This document shows positions 61,933-64,000 of a DNA stretch of 64,000 nucleotides, piece by piece. Source of the DNA: a virus. How positions within the stretch are numbered: the stretch's first letter is position 1; each line of letters begins with the position of its first letter. The stretch is taken from positions 22,776-86,775 of the IMG/VR virus record IMGVR_UViG_3300023184_000070; one strand, 5' to 3'. The translations under genes were made by a program, and so were the position numbers. The notes beneath the pieces are model-generated. The model ran no database searches. It was given only the letters and a program-made list of their open reading frames with translations, and had not been told where the DNA came from.

Positions 61933-62096
61933 GTACGTGACTCCTGTAGCAATCGTTTGAACTCGGACATGTGTGCTAGCTGTATGGTATGCAGGTAAAC
62001 ATACAGTTTAGTATCTGCAGGCCAGTTTTTTACCTTTTCGACAAATGCAGGGCTAACCTGTAGTTCTAAAAAATCAACGTAATCTTCTAAGGTCAT
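61929..62096 (-). CDS. small protein (55 residues), ATGA-coupled
   Basis: A 55-codon frame (MTLEDYVDFLELQVSPAFVE...) exactly fills the space between two coupled genes: its ATG overlaps the stop of 62093-62281 and its TGA overlaps the ATG of the DNA glycosylase, both as ATGA. The product is helical and acidic at the N-terminus. No family is recognised; the double coupling is good evidence that it is real. Confidence 0.75.
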   Translation of the reverse strand: MTLEDYVDFLELQVSPAFVEKVKNWPADTKLYVYLHTIQLAHMSEFKRLLQESRT

Positions 62097-62281
62097 TCTT
62101 TTGCTCCAAAGTGCATGTCAATTAGTCGATCAATGCTGCGCCCAAGTGGATTGTTGGCTCGTGCTACGACAGCAACACATTCTTGAATAATTAACTCTGC
62201 ATATTTTTCGTGATTAAATCTCAGTCCAAATTCACTCATTTCCCAGCATTGGGGTTCAAGTTGTTGTATTAATTTTCTCAT
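62093..62281 (-). CDS. small paralogue family protein (FAELI family), short member
   Basis: The 62-residue product (MRKLIQQLEPQCWEMSEFGL...) shares IKQLEPQCWExxEFGLxFNxxKxAELI with the gene 63561-63929 and the KFAELI(I/V)xE core with two more neighbours. It ends IDMHFGAKE, a His-Phe-Gly end also found in HFGCTE of 62869-63159. This is a family of small proteins duplicated within the phage; function is unknown. ATGA coupling occurs on both sides. Confidence 0.7.
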   Translation of the reverse strand: MRKLIQQLEPQCWEMSEFGLRFNHEKYAELIIQECVAVVARANNPLGRSIDRLIDMHFGAKE

Positions 62282-62373
62282 TGTCTATCTACCCTAGAAT
62301 CTATATTGGAACGATGGCACATATACAGTACTCCTACAATGTATCCTAACAAAAACCCCCAGAAGAAGGTCAT
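62278..62373 (-). CDS. 31-residue single-pass membrane peptide
   Basis: A 31-codon frame (MTFFWGFLLGYIVGVLYMCH...) has a hydrophobic stretch at 3-18 and a charged C-terminus (RSNIDSRVDRQ). Its ATG overlaps the stop of 62370-62660 and its TGA overlaps the start of 62093-62281, both as ATGA, and it fits the gap exactly. It is probably a small inner-membrane peptide. Confidence 0.7.
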   Translation of the reverse strand: MTFFWGFLLGYIVGVLYMCHRSNIDSRVDRQ

Positions 62374-62660
62374 TCTAAAACTCCATATTCTGCTTGAAGG
62401 TCGTACAATGCTTTACGTACCTTTACTGCCACAGGTTTATACTTATCAGGATGTATAGGATGATAGGTATATTCCATACCCGCCCATGTCTTGCTACCTG
62501 TCAATAGTTTATCAACCTCTACTAGAATTTGAAATCTAGGATCAGCCCACATCTTAATTACATTATCGGGAACAGTGGGCATCTGAATTTTAACTGGTCC
62601 GCATACATGAGCAGTATCGCCTGTACCCTTGTCATCATATCCGCATTTATCACATTTCAT
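62370..62660 (-). CDS. small zinc-finger-like protein
   Basis: The 96-residue product starts MKCDKCGYDDKGTGDTAHVC with C3, C6, H18 and C20, a plausible zinc site. The rest is helical and includes PDNVIKMWADPRFQILVEVD. No family is recognised. It is ATGA-coupled to the zinc-ribbon gene before it and the membrane peptide after it. Confidence 0.68.
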   Translation of the reverse strand: MKCDKCGYDDKGTGDTAHVCGPVKIQMPTVPDNVIKMWADPRFQILVEVDKLLTGSKTWAGMEYTYHPIHPDKYKPVAVKVRKALYDLQAEYGVLE

Positions 62661-62872
62661 ATTGGAGGATTACCTTCTACAAAATTGGTTAACTTAAAAT
62701 TATCAAAACATTTTGGGCAAAGAGCATTATGACTTGGCCCACCGTGTCCACTGATAACGGCTTTACAATCATGGCAAATAATAAATGCCGCAGTGTAAAT
62801 GTAGCCACGAGGTTGAATAATAGGTTTCCAAGTATCTTTACTTGTTTTGGCGTAGCCTAAAATATCACTCAT
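62657..62872 (-). CDS. small zinc-ribbon-like protein
   Basis: The 71-residue product has CHDC at 33-36 and CPKC at 52-55, a four-cysteine zinc-ribbon pattern, after a beta-rich N-terminus. I start it at ATG 62872, which overlaps the preceding stop as ATGA, rather than three codons earlier. Function is unknown; it may bind nucleic acid or a protein. Confidence 0.68.
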   Translation of the reverse strand: MSDILGYAKTSKDTWKPIIQPRGYIYTAAFIICHDCKAVISGHGGPSHNALCPKCFDNFKLTNFVEGNPPI

Positions 62873-63159
62873 TCTGTACATCCAAAATGTGTTCTAATCT
62901 TATCCAGTAGAACAATGATTTCACTTTTCCTACCTACCCTAATTCCAACATCTCTAGTGTTCTCACCTTCTGTATCTACTGGCATATTATTAAGTTCATA
63001 CCACTCTGTTTTCATAATGTACAGGTGTTCCCGCACAATCAACTCGGCGAACTTTTCTTTATTGAATGTTTCAACTTTCGTAGCATACAATCTCCACCCA
63101 TCGTCCTCGTAAGTAGTTGTAGTAGCCTGTTCAGCAAGTTCTCGAATTCGTTCGTTCAT
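62869..63159 (-). CDS. small paralogue family protein (FAELI family)
   Basis: The 96-residue product (MNERIRELAEQATTTTYEDD...) has FNKEKFAELIVREHLYIMKT at about 31-50 and ends TRDVGIRVGRKSEIIVLLDK plus HFGCTE. The MNERIxxL opening and KFAELI core are shared with three neighbouring genes. The start at 63159 is chosen because it overlaps the previous stop as ATGA. Confidence 0.7.
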   Translation of the reverse strand: MNERIRELAEQATTTTYEDDGWRLYATKVETFNKEKFAELIVREHLYIMKTEWYELNNMPVDTEGENTRDVGIRVGRKSEIIVLLDKIRTHFGCTE

Positions 63160-63422
63160 TCTGTTTTTCCTCTTCTTCTGATTGCTGCTTGCAATGCACA
63201 AAAATCGTCATGTGCTTTACGGGTTGTCTCCGCGTGTTTGTTGCTATGGCAATGAATAGACCACCACTTTCGTGCAAATTCTTCAACCTCCCTAGCACAC
63301 TCCTCTATAATCAACTCGGCGAACTTTTCTGCATTGAGCAGCCGAATCTTAGTATCTGGGTCAGCCATATTAGGCACCCATTCCATCGCCTGTTCTTTTA
63401 ATAGTTTAATATGTTCGTTCAT
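63156..63422 (-). CDS. small paralogue family protein (FAELI family)
   Basis: The 88-residue product (MNEHIKLLKEQAMEWVPNMA...) has LNAEKFAELIIEECAREVEE in its first half and a His/Cys-containing C-terminus. The start at 63422 matches the family opening; it overlaps the end of the upstream 51-residue gene by 17 bases. Function is unknown. Confidence 0.7.
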   Translation of the reverse strand: MNEHIKLLKEQAMEWVPNMADPDTKIRLLNAEKFAELIIEECAREVEEFARKWWSIHCHSNKHAETTRKAHDDFCALQAAIRRRGKTE

Positions 63423-63561
63423 TATAGTTTCCCGGAGTTTGCACCACACTCAACTGTTCGATTCGTTCTGCCGCCATCAACAACAGCATTTCAAGAGCAA
63501 TGTTATCTTTCGCACTCCTGGCAGCAGTTTTTAATGTTTCTGCTAATTCATAGTCTGTCAT
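63406..63561 (-). CDS. 51-residue helical protein
   Basis: A 51-codon frame (MTDYELAETLKTAARSAKDN...) continues IALEMLLLMAAERIEQLSVV. Its ATG shares one base with the preceding stop (TAATG), and its end overlaps the next start. The amphipathic helical pattern and the tight spacing support it as a real small gene; function is unknown. Confidence 0.68.
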   Translation of the reverse strand: MTDYELAETLKTAARSAKDNIALEMLLLMAAERIEQLSVVQTPGNYNERTY

Positions 63562-63929
63562 TATTGTTTCTTCTTAGGTTTGTTATACGATTCCCAACTG
63601 CCATAACTAATATGAGGTAAATTCTCTTTCTGTTGTTGAGCAACATACTTTTTATATTCCTCGATCTGGTTGATGGCTGTGTCAAGCATAGCGGTCGTAA
63701 TCTCGTTTGGATTTACTCCGAAATGTTTTAGTATATTCTGCTCACAATGAACAGGTATGTACGTTACTGAATCTAGAACCCAATCTCTTTCTGGAGTATG
63801 CGGTAGAGTTTTAGCAACTAAAGCACATTCTTTCACAATCAACTCGGCGAACTTTTTGTAATTGAAAGTTAGGCCAAATTCATTGTGTTCCCAGCATTGG
63901 GGTTCAAGTTGTTTGATTCGTTCGTTCAT
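63561..63929 (-). CDS. small paralogue family protein (FAELI family), long member
   Basis: The 122-residue product (MNERIKQLEPQCWEHNEFGL...) has KKFAELIVKECALVAKTLPH and a C-terminal part that includes LKHFGV, a helical segment and a basic PKKKQ end. Its first 40 residues are very close to the gene at 62093-62281, so one is a truncated copy of the other. Its start overlaps the preceding stop as ATGA. Confidence 0.72.
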   Translation of the reverse strand: MNERIKQLEPQCWEHNEFGLTFNYKKFAELIVKECALVAKTLPHTPERDWVLDSVTYIPVHCEQNILKHFGVNPNEITTAMLDTAINQIEEYKKYVAQQQKENLPHISYGSWESYNKPKKKQ

Positions 63930-64000
63930 TTTTTATCTATACGTTTAATTAGATTATTCAATAGAGGACTAGGAGCCCGTGGATTAAATATCTGGAAACC
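63926..64000 (-). CDS. C-terminal end of a gene cut by the right edge
   Basis: The last 24 codons of a minus-strand frame (GFQIFNPRAPSPLLNNLIKR...) run from the window edge to a TGA at 63926-63928 that overlaps the next start as ATGA. The segment is too short to identify. Confidence 0.55.
   Translation of the reverse strand, partial: GFQIFNPRAPSPLLNNLIKRIDKK

Noticed and set aside
1-64000. CRISPR arrays, rRNA genes and insertion sequences
   Set aside because: No spaced direct repeats, rRNA-like sequence or transposase was seen; all repeats found lie in coding sequence of structural proteins.

Overview
The window is a contiguous stretch of the genome of a T4-like myovirus (contractile-tailed tailed phage). 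The evidence is a nearly complete T4-type morphogenesis set that can be recognised by sequence: portal gp20, prohead core and protease gp22/gp21, major capsid protein gp23, baseplate proteins gp53, gp5, gp25, gp6 and a gp26-family protein, the recombination nuclease pair gp46/gp47 and the late sigma factor gp55. The AT-rich composition, the very long baseplate genes, the collagen-like fibre and the many small conserved unknown genes resemble environmental myoviruses of marine and freshwater bacteria (the pelagiphage/cyanophage type) more than coliphage T4. The host cannot be named from this window. Both edges cut through genes.

Layout. 1-10914 (minus): two structural genes, a pirin-like gene, the head cluster (gp23, gp22, gp21, an acidic core protein, gp20) and a tape-measure-like gene. 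10967-12387 (plus): gp26-family gene, a small conserved gene and a small membrane protein. 12388-12849: about 460 bases without a credible gene, with a bidirectional terminator and many hairpins; this is the best candidate for an undescribed structured RNA. 12850-17074 (minus): GIY-YIG endonuclease, gp46, gp47 and gp55. 17139-43446 (plus): baseplate and fibre genes, including one gene for 4099 residues. 43478-49013 (plus): sugar-transfer-like genes and two radical-SAM enzymes. 49006-53488 (minus): methyltransferase, a second sugar-transfer-like gene, a sugar-nucleotide epimerase, thymidylate synthase and conserved unknown genes. 53558-59307 (minus): MoxR-type AAA+ ATPase with a VWA/metallopeptidase partner, a ParB-like protein, an EH-motif protein and a TylF-like methyltransferase. 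59309-64000 (minus): tightly packed small genes coupled by ATGA overlaps, including an MBD4-like DNA glycosylase, an SGNH hydrolase and a family of small paralogues.

How it works together. Late genes carry TATAAATA-type promoters (10927, 23764 and on the minus strand 8530), the T4 late consensus, and gp55 in the same window would read them. The right-hand minus-strand region instead has sigma70-like promoters with 17-18 bp spacing, which fits early expression by host polymerase. The sugar/radical-SAM cassette lies directly behind the tail fibres and probably modifies a glycan on the virion or host. The MoxR/VWA pair with its ParB-like and EH-motif neighbours forms a compact module that could be an AAA+-driven system of unknown target.

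Functional calls rest on reading motifs in the translated sequence; no database search was run.
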